DNA of 12,774 nucleotides, taken from assembly GCA_027297085.1 (NCBI GenBank), contig JAPUIL010000125.1:1-12774 (forward strand), read 5' to 3'. Below the pieces are notes generated by a model. The model did not search any database. It was not told where the DNA came from and saw only the letters and a program-made list of their open reading frames with translations. This DNA is from Verrucomicrobiota bacterium (GTDB lineage Bacteria; Verrucomicrobiota; Verrucomicrobiia; Opitutales; UBA2995). This document shows, in pieces, positions 1-6,689 of the stretch; within the stretch, counting starts at the first letter, position 1, and each line of letters begins with the position of its first letter. The position numbers and the translations under genes were made by a program.

Positions 1-76
1 AAATGAAGAAATTGTTTATATTAGGGCTATTCTATTCATACTTTATTTCATTTAAAAAACCTATGAGTCGCCCCCA
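1..76. other. Downstream flank of the SelA-like gene
   Basis: AT-rich sequence beyond the stop codon at 77. On the minus strand a run of six T (61-56 region) follows the gene, but the nearest possible stem (CCCAT/ATGGG) overlaps the stop codon and is about 12 bases away, so a terminator is possible but not convincing. No gene is seen. Confidence 0.3.
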
Positions 77-1297
77 TCAGCCATGGGCTTTTTTCAGCTC
101 CTCCTTAACGCGTATGGCTACGATATGTTCCTGTTTAGGCAACATACTAAAAGTAGTTATGTTAAACCCGTTCTCTTCAGGATGGGCAATTTCGACGGAA
201 GGAGATCCACTACGCAGTGCATCTTGAATATCGAGACCTGAAGCAGGAATTTTCGATCGATCCCAGGTCAATTTCAGCGTTGGAACATTGTTTGGATATT
301 CTGGAATATAATTCTCAACGGTTAGGTCATCCACTGATGAAACCACTTTGGCAATTAATTCGATCTGCTTTTGCCAACGTTTATATTCTTTATCCATATC
401 CATTTCCAGAAACCGCTCCAGGGCAATCCACATAGAAATGATTTCCTCCTTGTTCACCTTCATGCCACGACCGATGCGATCTGAATGCGGCGGCGCGTTA
501 AACCGGGCAGCTTCGATCAAATCTTTTCTGCCGAACAGCAGGCCGGCGCTTTGCGGACCGCGTATTCCCTTACCGCCGGAAAACGTCACCAGGTCAAAGC
601 CCATATCTGTGTAAAGGGACAACCGCTTTCTGGGCGGTGCACTCGCCGCAGCATCATTGAACGTAGGAATACCATACTTCTTGCCGATCTGGACAAACTC
701 GCGGGCTTTAACCGATCCATCGTTCGTGTGGGTATCGGTATAATACAGCATGGCCGTGTTTTTCTTGATGGCCTTGATCAGCTCTTTCCGTGAATTCACA
801 ACCACCAATTTTATACCACAATTGATGATGGCGTGGGTATACCCGACAATGTGTTCTTTTTGCACGATGACCTCGTTTTTCATTCCACTCAGATCGATGG
901 GAATTCTTTTGGCCTTATCTTCATCCGTGCCGGTTAAAACTGCCGCTGTGGCCAGGGTCATGGCAGATGCCGCACCGGCAGTGACCATGGCAGCTTCACA
1001 ACCGAGCATGCCAGCTATCTTTTTGCCTACCGCATCCTGCAATTCCACCAGCGAAACATATTCGTTTGAAGCGTAGTTATAGGCCTCAACCACTTCCCGG
1101 GGCATTAAACAGCCTGTCAGGGTGGTGTATGAACCGGCTGCGTTGATAAACGTTTTCAGTCCCAGCTCTTTGAAATAGTTTCTTCGGGGTGCAAGTGCCC
1201 CATAAGCCACATTTCCGGATAGTAACCCTCCGGCGGCAAAACCTCCCACCAGCGGCAAGCTGGAGAGCGTTTTTAATAATTTTCTTCTACTAATCAT
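77..1297 (-). CDS. Tat-exported SelA-like PLP-dependent enzyme (amino-sugar-acid ammonia-lyase type)
   Basis: 406 residues from the chosen ATG. This is a fold-type I PLP enzyme of the group related to L-seryl-tRNA(Sec) selenium transferase (SelA), whose non-selenium members include D-glucosaminate-6-phosphate ammonia-lyase (DgaE type). The PLP-binding lysine is probably K243 in FSGGKGIRGPQSAG, and the cofactor-ring Asp is D215 in FNDAAA. The N-terminus MISRRKLLKTL followed by a Gly/Ala/Leu-rich stretch to about residue 33 is a Tat signal, which suits a cofactor enzyme folded before export. The frame stays open upstream to 1408, but that extension lies in repeat-like DNA and would bury the Tat motif, so 1297 is preferred; the ribosome binding site there is weak. 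It lies 231 bp downstream of the RidA-family gene, and both point left. Known: these lyases release ammonia from 2-amino sugar acids through enamine intermediates. The exact substrate is not readable; the family is fairly certain. Confidence 0.85.
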   Translation of the reverse strand: MISRRKLLKTLSSLPLVGGFAAGGLLSGNVAYGALAPRRNYFKELGLKTFINAAGSYTTLTGCLMPREVVEAYNYASNEYVSLVELQDAVGKKIAGMLGCEAAMVTAGAASAMTLATAAVLTGTDEDKAKRIPIDLSGMKNEVIVQKEHIVGYTHAIINCGIKLVVVNSRKELIKAIKKNTAMLYYTDTHTNDGSVKAREFVQIGKKYGIPTFNDAAASAPPRKRLSLYTDMGFDLVTFSGGKGIRGPQSAGLLFGRKDLIEAARFNAPPHSDRIGRGMKVNKEEIISMWIALERFLEMDMDKEYKRWQKQIELIAKVVSSVDDLTVENYIPEYPNNVPTLKLTWDRSKIPASGLDIQDALRSGSPSVEIAHPEENGFNITTFSMLPKQEHIVAIRVKEELKKAHG

Positions 1298-1375
1298 AGT
1301 CTTTTCATAGTTACGAATTTCTAAGGGAGGTGAGGTCTTGACGGGATCGAGGTGTCGAGCTTGACGACCGAAGAG

Positions 1376-1405
1376 CGAGGGAGCGCACTGCTGTGCGTAA
1401 CAGAG
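1376..1405. repeat. Copy 1 of a hairpin-core repeat (shared with 5059-5087)
   Basis: In the spacer between the RidA-family gene and the SelA-like gene. A GGGAGCG lead-in at 1379 begins a 6-bp stem (1383-1388 with 1393-1398) and a 4-base loop, followed by AACAGAG. The same frame of invariant bases with a different stem sequence occurs at 5059-5087. GC-rich DNA around it (1330-1440) has further short repeats such as CTTGACG twice, and codes for nothing convincing. Confidence 0.55.
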
Positions 1406-1439
1406 CAAGGAGGAAAGAACACTCGGCAGGTCGGCCCGA

Positions 1440-1526
1440 GGATGAATCTACAACAAATTCCAGAGAGTTCATTCCAGTATGCATTCTAAATTTTTGGGAT
1501 TTCTAGAAAACCTTGTAGATTCATCC
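1440..1526. repeat. 14-bp perfect inverted repeat just downstream of the RidA-family stop codon
   Basis: GGATGAATCTACAA at 1440-1453 is the exact reverse complement of TTGTAGATTCATCC at 1513-1526, with 59 bases between. The outer arm lies 2 bases beyond the RidA stop codon at 1529, so the mRNA can form a long stem-loop at its 3' end. No T-run follows, so it is not a canonical intrinsic terminator. It could protect the transcript, or be the ends of a small insert. Confidence 0.6.
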
Positions 1527-1528
1527 GC

Positions 1529-2119
1529 TCAAGGCTTCAATTCCACGATCATCTCGATTTCCACCGGAATATTGCTGGGCAATGAACTCATGCCTACCGC
1601 GGCGCGCGCCGGCTTGCCATTGTCTCCGAAAATTTCTGTTAACAAGGCCGTAGCCCCGTTAATAACCGCTGGTTGTTGCGTGTAAGTGGGCGTGCAATTA
1701 ACCATGCCGTGCACTTTAACAATTCGCTTCACCCGGTCCAAACTGCCGATCTCGTTTTTCAAGGAGGATAATAGGGAAATCATGGTATCCCGGGCTGCTT
1801 GGTAACCCTCTTCCGTAGTCACATCCAACCCGACTTTTCCCTTAGTAGAACTCCCATCTGCTTGCTTCGGACCATGCCCTGATAGGAAAACCAGGTTGCC
1901 GGCGGTAACTGCGGGCACAAAGTGGTTATTAGGCCGGCCTGCCGTATTCAAAACGACTCCCGATTTTTTTAAGTTAGCTTCATAACCAGGAGTTGCATGA
2001 CTGGCCGAAAACTTTCGTTTCTGGTCACCCTCCTTGTTCGGAAAACCGACGGAAAAAAGAAATAGAAAAAAAGCGATACCGGCTATCGCAGTAGTGGTCA
2101 TATTAAACAGATGCTTCAT
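1529..2119 (-). CDS. Secreted RidA-family (YjgF/YER057c/UK114) enamine/imine deaminase
   Basis: 196 residues. The RidA domain spans about residues 45-196 and resembles the longer YjgF-like subgroup with the INGATALLTEIFG and LDRVKRIVKVHGMVN segments. R172 in PARAAVG is the conserved Arg that binds the substrate carboxylate in RidA proteins, and E187 in VEIE follows 15 residues later. In front of the domain is a leader (MKHLFNMTTTAIAGIAFFLFLFSVGFPNK) that reads as a Sec signal peptide or membrane anchor, which is unusual because most RidA proteins are cytoplasmic. The start could also be M7. Known: RidA hydrolyses reactive enamines/imines made by PLP enzymes to keto acids plus ammonia. A SelA-like PLP lyase directly downstream would supply such products, so the pair probably acts in sequence. 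It is separated from the upstream amidohydrolase by 261 bp and a terminator, so it probably has its own promoter. Confidence 0.85.
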   Translation of the reverse strand: MKHLFNMTTTAIAGIAFFLFLFSVGFPNKEGDQKRKFSASHATPGYEANLKKSGVVLNTAGRPNNHFVPAVTAGNLVFLSGHGPKQADGSSTKGKVGLDVTTEEGYQAARDTMISLLSSLKNEIGSLDRVKRIVKVHGMVNCTPTYTQQPAVINGATALLTEIFGDNGKPARAAVGMSSLPSNIPVEIEMIVELKP

Positions 2120-2345
2120 TGGATCTTTATACTGAGTTTATAGAACTTTGTTTTGTTTTATTAAATTGGTTCAAATGGCTATCGTAAATAGCACTAAGTT
2201 AAGGCAGGCGTGGAGAATGTGTAATCCGTTTCCATTCGAGAGGGTCAAACCTTGAATCCCGTATCCATTCGACAAGCTCATGGCAGGTGGCATGCAAGAT
2301 TGCAAGGAATGACCCTGTGGTCGTCAAAGCTTCGGAAATTCATCG
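2120..2345. other. Spacer with a direct repeat and a probable dispersed-repeat remnant
   Basis: No gene is seen. AATCCGTTTCCATTCGA at 2223-2239 is repeated with small changes at 2255-2272. The second copy runs on into ACAAGCTCATGGCAGG, which resembles a TTCGACAAGCTCAGG-like motif that I recall as widely scattered in environmental bacterial genomes (from memory, unchecked). AT-rich DNA next to 2119 probably carries the RidA-family promoter, but I cannot assign convincing -35 and -10 boxes. Confidence 0.35.
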
Positions 2346-2366
2346 AAAAAGCGCTTATCTTAGCGC
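2346..2366 (-). terminator. Intrinsic terminator of the amidohydrolase operon
   Basis: Read on the minus strand just after the amidohydrolase stop codon: GCGCT, a 6-base loop, AGCGC, then TTTTT (2350-2346). A short GC stem directly followed by a T-run, 14 bases beyond the stop codon, is the classic layout. It separates the amidohydrolase unit from the RidA-family gene. Confidence 0.75.
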
Positions 2367-2380
2367 CATTTGGGCTATCG

Positions 2381-3667
2381 TTATTCTGCTTCATCCCAGG
2401 CTGACTTGGAAATCCCGTTCAAGTCCCACACGATTTCTCCTCCCAAAATTGTAAGCTCACATTCAAGTTTGCGGCTACCGTCCATACGCGTTTCCTCCAC
2501 ATCAATGAATCCGAAATCTCCTTCCAATTGCCGAATCACAGCCACATCCGCCAAAGCACCTACACTGAGGTGACCCAGCTCTTCTTCGATGTGAACTACC
2601 TGCGCTGGCTTCCAAGTGGACGCTTCGATAACCTCCTGTAGTGACATACCCATATTGAGGAACTTCGACATTACGTTTATCTGGCTCTTCATACCCCCGT
2701 TCATACTGCCCGTGTGCAAGTCAGTGCTTATGGTTTGTGGTTTTACTCCCTGTTCTAAGGCAGGGATGGCCACGTACCATCTAAAACTTCCCGCGCCATG
2801 ACCCACATCCAAGATGATACCTCGCTCCACCGCTTTCTTCACGAACGGTTTCAATATTCCATTCTCATCGACTATGGATTCCCGCCCTGTTGAATCAGCA
2901 AAACAGTGGGTGAAAATATCACCTGGCCGAAGTTCTTCCAGAAAAAGCTGCTCAATGGACAGCGGAGGATCCGCACGTCCAAAGTCGACCATGATCGGCA
3001 CATTACTTAACCGGCCTGCTTCCACGGCCCGGCGCGTGGGCTCCCAATTGGGTCCTTTAAAATGCGCCAATTTTATTCCTACAATTTCCTCAAACTCCAT
3101 AACCCGCATTGCAGTGAGCCTCGGATCCATGTCAGCGAGGTCCTGCTCATCGGGATCTCCTCTCATGCCCGCACCTACAATATTCAAAAAGACTTTAACA
3201 CGCGTCTTGGACTTATCGATGGTCTGCACCTTATACTGCTCAAACGATTTCCATCCTGGACCTCCAGCATCCACCACGGTTGTGACTCCGTAACGCAGGG
3301 TAAAACCATCTGGGGGCAAGGCGTTGTAGCTGTTAGCCAAATAATCGCCCTCACTGGTTCCCCAAAACATATGCGCGTGCAGGTCGATAAGCCCCGGAGT
3401 GACATACAATCCAGATGCGTCGACTACCAGAGCCGCTTCATTTGAAGTAATACCCTTTTCGACCGCGGCTATTTTATCGTCCTTGATCGCCACGTCGTAG
3501 ATGCCGTCGATCTGGTTTTTCGGATCAATCACGTGACCTCCCGTCACCAGAATATCATAAGTCTGCCCACTAACAGCAAAAGGAAGAAGAACAAAGAGCA
3601 ACAAGAAGGCGTTAAGCCTGAATTTACACACAATATCAGTTAGTAATTTTATTAATCCCATAGTCAT
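2381..3667 (-). CDS. Exported amidohydrolase/deacetylase-family metallohydrolase
   Basis: 428 residues from the ATG at 3667, which lies 7 bases past the stop of the upstream dehydratase and suggests coupled translation; M3 (3661) is equally possible. A hydrophobic segment at about residues 20-34 ending in AVSGQT is a Sec signal peptide. The mature part matches amidohydrolase-superfamily deacetylases (EF_0837/Atu3266-like group): DILVTGGHVIDP, metal site HAH at 97-99, probable carboxylated K199 in VGIKLAH, His in THCF, GHGAGSF, and the strand-8 Asp in STDLHTGS. The strand-5 position expected to be His (MVH) reads MVDFG. Known: this group hydrolyses N-acyl or ester bonds of small polar substrates; some relatives are encoded beside SelA-related PLP enzymes, the combination seen here. 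Deacylation of an N-acyl amino-sugar acid is a plausible but unproven role. Confidence 0.85.
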   Translation of the reverse strand: MTMGLIKLLTDIVCKFRLNAFLLLFVLLPFAVSGQTYDILVTGGHVIDPKNQIDGIYDVAIKDDKIAAVEKGITSNEAALVVDASGLYVTPGLIDLHAHMFWGTSEGDYLANSYNALPPDGFTLRYGVTTVVDAGGPGWKSFEQYKVQTIDKSKTRVKVFLNIVGAGMRGDPDEQDLADMDPRLTAMRVMEFEEIVGIKLAHFKGPNWEPTRRAVEAGRLSNVPIMVDFGRADPPLSIEQLFLEELRPGDIFTHCFADSTGRESIVDENGILKPFVKKAVERGIILDVGHGAGSFRWYVAIPALEQGVKPQTISTDLHTGSMNGGMKSQINVMSKFLNMGMSLQEVIEASTWKPAQVVHIEEELGHLSVGALADVAVIRQLEGDFGFIDVEETRMDGSRKLECELTILGGEIVWDLNGISKSAWDEAE

Positions 3668-3674
3668 ATTGTTT

Positions 3675-4967
3675 CTACCAGGCAGCGACTGAATCATCCT
3701 CATGCCAGAGTTGCGGCATGGCACGCGTACCCAAAAACGGATATTTTGCCAAGTCTTCTTCGGTTAATTCAAATCCGAGACCGGGTTTATCAGATAAAGG
3801 AAAGTAGCCATCGACCATCCTCATGGCGGGGAAACCAAACCACTCTTCCCAGATTTTCTCCTTGGTGCCGGGTTCAATACCACTGCATACTTCCTGAACC
3901 AGGAAATTGGGCATGGCGGCATCCACGTGCAGGGTGGCGAGTCCACCAATCGGTCCTTCACAGGCATGGGGCGCCATTTGCACACCTGCCGATTCACAAA
4001 GCGCGCCAATCTTCCATAAGGCTGTGATACCCCCCGTATGCACAATGTCGGTTTGAATGATATCGACTATGCCCTCTTCGACGAGCTCGCGACAGTCAAA
4101 AGCGGTTACCAGCCGTTCGCCGGTGGCAATCGGAACCGTAGTTTCCCGGGCAATACGGGCCATGGCTTGTTTGTTTTCCGGAGGACAAGGCTCTTCAATA
4201 AACATCAGGTTGAGTGGCTCCACCTCTTTGCAGATGATCCTGGCAACTGCCGGACTGGTTTTGGCATGGAAATCAATGCCAATATCGATCTTGTCACCCA
4301 GTCCCTCGCGCAAACGGGCAATCGCGTTTACCGCTCGATCGATTGACTGATTAGTGGCTATCCATTCATAAGCTCCCGGAATTCCGCTTTTGAACGCGGT
4401 TACGCCCAACTCGTCCGCTTTATCGCGCAATTCCCTCATATCCTCAAGCGTGCTCACCCGGGCATGATAATAACCGCGGACTCCGCGTGCATCCATGGGA
4501 CCCCCGAGCAGACGGTAAACCGGCTGACCCAGCACCTTTCCGCGAATATCCCACAAGGCATGATCGATACCGGAAATGGCTGAACCCACCACCGGACCTG
4601 CCCGGTAAAAGGAATGGACATACATCGACTGCCATAGGTGTTCCACCATCATGGGATTTTTACCCACCAGCAATTCACTCAGGTCGTGGACCGCAGCCAT
4701 GGCAGCTCCGGCTTTTCCCTCCAGAGTCGCTTCACCCCATCCATACACGCCTTCATTGGTTTCGATTTTAACGAACACGTAAGGTCGATCGGAATTTGGA
4801 TCGACCGTTACACCAAAGGTTTTGATTGCGGTAATTTTCAGGCCGGATCCACCAGAAAGAATGGCGTCCTCACTCCCGACTTGTGCAATCAAACTGCCAC
4901 TCCTTAGCAACGAGGCTCCGGAAAGTCCCATCCACATAGAATCTTTAATAAAGTTCCGTCGGTTCAT
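3675..4967 (-). CDS. Tat-exported galactonate-dehydratase-like enolase-superfamily enzyme
   Basis: 430 residues. MNRRNFIKDS followed by a hydrophobic stretch to about residue 29 is a Tat signal. After it come the enolase-superfamily lid domain (about 43-160) and barrel, similar to the mandelate racemase/D-galactonate dehydratase group. All expected catalytic residues are visible: K193 (AFKSG), metal ligands D232 (with H234, IDFHAK), E258 (FIEEP) and E284 (ATGERL), then the D307/H334 dyad (QTDIVHTGG, APHACEGP). The DxH form of the first ligand is typical of galactonate-type dehydratases, which turn an aldonate into its 2-keto-3-deoxy form. Exact sugar specificity cannot be read. It is followed by the amidohydrolase with only 7 bases between them, so they are almost certainly co-transcribed. 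The ribosome binding site is weak. Usual family members are cytoplasmic, so the Tat leader is notable. Confidence 0.88.
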   Translation of the reverse strand: MNRRNFIKDSMWMGLSGASLLRSGSLIAQVGSEDAILSGGSGLKITAIKTFGVTVDPNSDRPYVFVKIETNEGVYGWGEATLEGKAGAAMAAVHDLSELLVGKNPMMVEHLWQSMYVHSFYRAGPVVGSAISGIDHALWDIRGKVLGQPVYRLLGGPMDARGVRGYYHARVSTLEDMRELRDKADELGVTAFKSGIPGAYEWIATNQSIDRAVNAIARLREGLGDKIDIGIDFHAKTSPAVARIICKEVEPLNLMFIEEPCPPENKQAMARIARETTVPIATGERLVTAFDCRELVEEGIVDIIQTDIVHTGGITALWKIGALCESAGVQMAPHACEGPIGGLATLHVDAAMPNFLVQEVCSGIEPGTKEKIWEEWFGFPAMRMVDGYFPLSDKPGLGFELTEEDLAKYPFLGTRAMPQLWHEDDSVAAW

Positions 4968-4982
4968 GAGTTTAATTCAGAT

Positions 4983-5304
4983 GTTTCAAAAAATCGTACC
5001 GAGCAACGCGACATCAACCAATGTGATGAAGAGTAAGGCGCAGTCTGCAAGCACGCGCGGGAGCGTAGAATACTACGCAACCAAGAGTGTTGCGGGCTGG
5101 AACGCAGCTCTTCGCGCAGGTCGATTTTAGCCTTCGTACCGAGCCCTTGGCGACAGCGAAGCGAAAATAACAAGTGCTTTAAGACGTCACTTCTTTTGAA
5201 ATTTCCATGATCGATAATAAATTTCATTTCACACTGATTCTTTACTGGTTTATTTCTGCACTTGGGTGATGTCGCATTCTGCTCGGTACGAAGGCGTTTG
5301 AAAC
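4983..5304. repeat. Repeat element filling the 336-bp spacer between two enolase-superfamily genes
   Basis: No gene is seen here. The ends are long imperfect inverted repeats: 4983-5016 (GTTTCAAA, TCGTACCGAGCA, GCGACATCA) against 5267-5304 read backwards with the same blocks in the same order. A further copy of the block, GCCTTCGTACCGAGC at 5130-5144, is a perfect 15-bp inverse of 5281-5295. Between them lie the hairpin core 5059-5087 and a second possible hairpin (AAGAG/CTCTT plus TGCG/CGCA, 5083-5112). The right end reaches the stop codon of the upstream gene (5304-5306). It looks like a small non-autonomous element or structured dispersed repeat rather than a promoter. Confidence 0.7.
5059..5087. 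repeat. Copy 2 of the hairpin-core repeat
   Basis: GGGAGCG lead-in, 6-bp stem GCGTAG (5063-5068) with CTACGC (5073-5078), 4-base loop AATA, then AACCAAGAG. It matches copy 1 at 1379-1405 in the flanks, while the stem pairs differ in a compensated way. It lies inside the larger element 4983-5304. Confidence 0.6.
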
Positions 5305-6485
5305 TATGAAGCGATCTGGTAGCGCTTTACAGCATCCTCATTTAATGTGATCCCCAAACCGGGCCCGGTGGGCAGTGAAAGAAAACCGGCCTTAACCGAT
5401 TCTACGTCCTGGGATAGCAATTCCTTCCTCATGGCCCGGTCCTTGGCATCTTGAGGCAATGGAATCTCCTGCATAAAAAAGTTTGGGATGGAGGCAGCCA
5501 CTTGTAATCCAGAAGCTGTGGCAATGGGTCCACCTGTATTTACCGGGGCAACGGCCACGTAATGAGTCTCCGCATGGGCGGCCAGTTTTCGGATGGCATC
5601 AATCCCAAGAAGAGACACATCCGGTCGAACAACATCCAACGATCCACTTCTCAACCAGGCCTGAAAATCTTCTAAACCTGTTGCCATTCGACCCAGCCCA
5701 ACCGGAGTAACCGATTCTGCAGCTATACGCTGGCGGGCCGTATTCGTAGTCTGCTTACAAGGTTCATCCAGCCACAGTAAGCGAAAGGGCTCTAGCTCTC
5801 GAGCCAGGTAAGCCGCCTGCGATGGCCGGAGCTTGCCCTGGCAATCGATGGCAAAGTCACTTCCTTCTCCCGCAGCCTCGCGCAACCGTTCCAGTAAATG
5901 CCGGGTATCACGATAGAACTGGCGTCCGCGGATACCTTCGCCTGGCAACAATAGCGGAACAATAAACGCCCGATGCCCCGCCTCGCTTGCCCGATCCAAA
6001 GCTTTAAATAAGTCGCGTTCAGAACTGCCATCGAGTCTGGCCAAGGCCCTTGCCTTGGTCCGCGTTGCACCGGACACGACTTCGTAGACGGGAGCCTCAG
6101 AAACTTTTCCGGCAATATCGAGAAGCGCAATGTCCAAGGCAGAAAGAAATGAATTGGTGTTTGAATTATCCGATTGAGACAATTCCCACAAAAGGGATTG
6201 CCGTCCTTGCGCATCCCGACCTATCACCTCAGCTTTGCGCTTGATTACCGCTGCCAATGTAGACCGCACATCAAGGCCACCAGGCATTTCAGCCAAGCCC
6301 TCGATGCCGGCATCGGTGGATAACCGAACGATGATTGAGCTGCGCTTGCTTACCGGTTCGCGGACGGCAGTTGCCTTTAAACCGGTGATCGCGATAGTGG
6401 GATTGGGCCTATGAGTCCGGCCAGATTCGGCGGATGCCGTGAGCCAGGCTCGCTTCATGACCTGTTGAGTTGATAATTGGGGCAT
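5304..6485 (-). CDS. Enolase-superfamily protein with a degenerate active site (probable pseudoenzyme)
   Basis: 393 residues with the full two-domain mandelate racemase-like layout (lid about 30-145, barrel to about 375) and the family ending PTGPGLGITLNEDAVKRY. The usual residue ladder is broken. D214 (AIDCQG) is kept. The second ligand position is D240 (LDEP instead of EEP). The third, exactly 26 residues on as in the paralogues, is R266 (VGLGRM instead of TGER). The dyad Asp remains (D289), but the His position reads Val (APVNTGGP, V315 against APHACEGP). The lysine-motif position is I175. No Tat or Sec leader is visible, unlike its three paralogues. The frame is intact over its full length, so it seems maintained and not simply decaying. 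It is first in the minus-strand series, divergent from 6690. Alternatives are a redesigned active site, or a structural or regulatory partner of the exported dehydratase. Confidence 0.8.
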   Translation of the reverse strand: MPQLSTQQVMKRAWLTASAESGRTHRPNPTIAITGLKATAVREPVSKRSSIIVRLSTDAGIEGLAEMPGGLDVRSTLAAVIKRKAEVIGRDAQGRQSLLWELSQSDNSNTNSFLSALDIALLDIAGKVSEAPVYEVVSGATRTKARALARLDGSSERDLFKALDRASEAGHRAFIVPLLLPGEGIRGRQFYRDTRHLLERLREAAGEGSDFAIDCQGKLRPSQAAYLARELEPFRLLWLDEPCKQTTNTARQRIAAESVTPVGLGRMATGLEDFQAWLRSGSLDVVRPDVSLLGIDAIRKLAAHAETHYVAVAPVNTGGPIATASGLQVAASIPNFFMQEIPLPQDAKDRAMRKELLSQDVESVKAGFLSLPTGPGLGITLNEDAVKRYQIAS

Positions 6486-6689
6486 ACTGTTTTGCTGAGA
6501 TCAGGGGTTGAAAATGTCATCCGGACGAGACGCCTGAAGATGGGCAATTATCCGGGTTAAAAAAACAAAAGCAAGAGTTCACTAACACAATCAGCAGACT
6601 AAGAGGAAACAGGTTTGCCAGGTAGGAATAATTTCCCTAAGCAAATGTCAGCTTTCATCAAAGCACGAACCCTATTACATCAATCAGAT
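6486..6689. promoter_or_regulatory. Divergent intergenic region between the two enolase-superfamily transcription units
   Basis: Both neighbours are transcribed away from this stretch, so promoters for both must lie in it or just inside it. ATCCGG occurs twice in direct orientation (6519-6524 and 6550-6555), 31 bp apart, close to three helical turns, which could be regulator half-sites. A clear purine-rich SD-like AGAGG (6602-6606) lies 8 bases before an in-frame TTG at 6615. I could not assign -10 and -35 boxes with confidence. Confidence 0.35.

Noticed and set aside
1298..1408. Upstream extension of the SelA-like protein
   Set aside because: It would place 37 residues from repeat-like DNA in front of a well-formed Tat signal beginning MISRRKLLK.
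1440..1526. Integron attC-like recombination site
   Set aside because: The arms lack the conserved GTTRRRY/RYYYAAC core sites, and no integrase is in view.
3668..3724. Upstream extension of the amidohydrolase overlapping the dehydratase gene
   Set aside because: It would lie inside the coding end of 3675-4967 and precede an already long signal peptide; the ATG at 3667 sits right after that stop codon.
4964..5227. Minus-strand 87-codon reading frame in the spacer
   Set aside because: It runs through the repeat element and its hairpins; amino-acid content looks random and no domain is recognisable.
3659..6627. Similar sequence GGTAG(A/G)AA(C/T)AAT just before both the amidohydrolase start (about 3670) and near 6621
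   Set aside because: It is too short to exclude chance; one copy lies inside a coding end and the other inside a possible leader.
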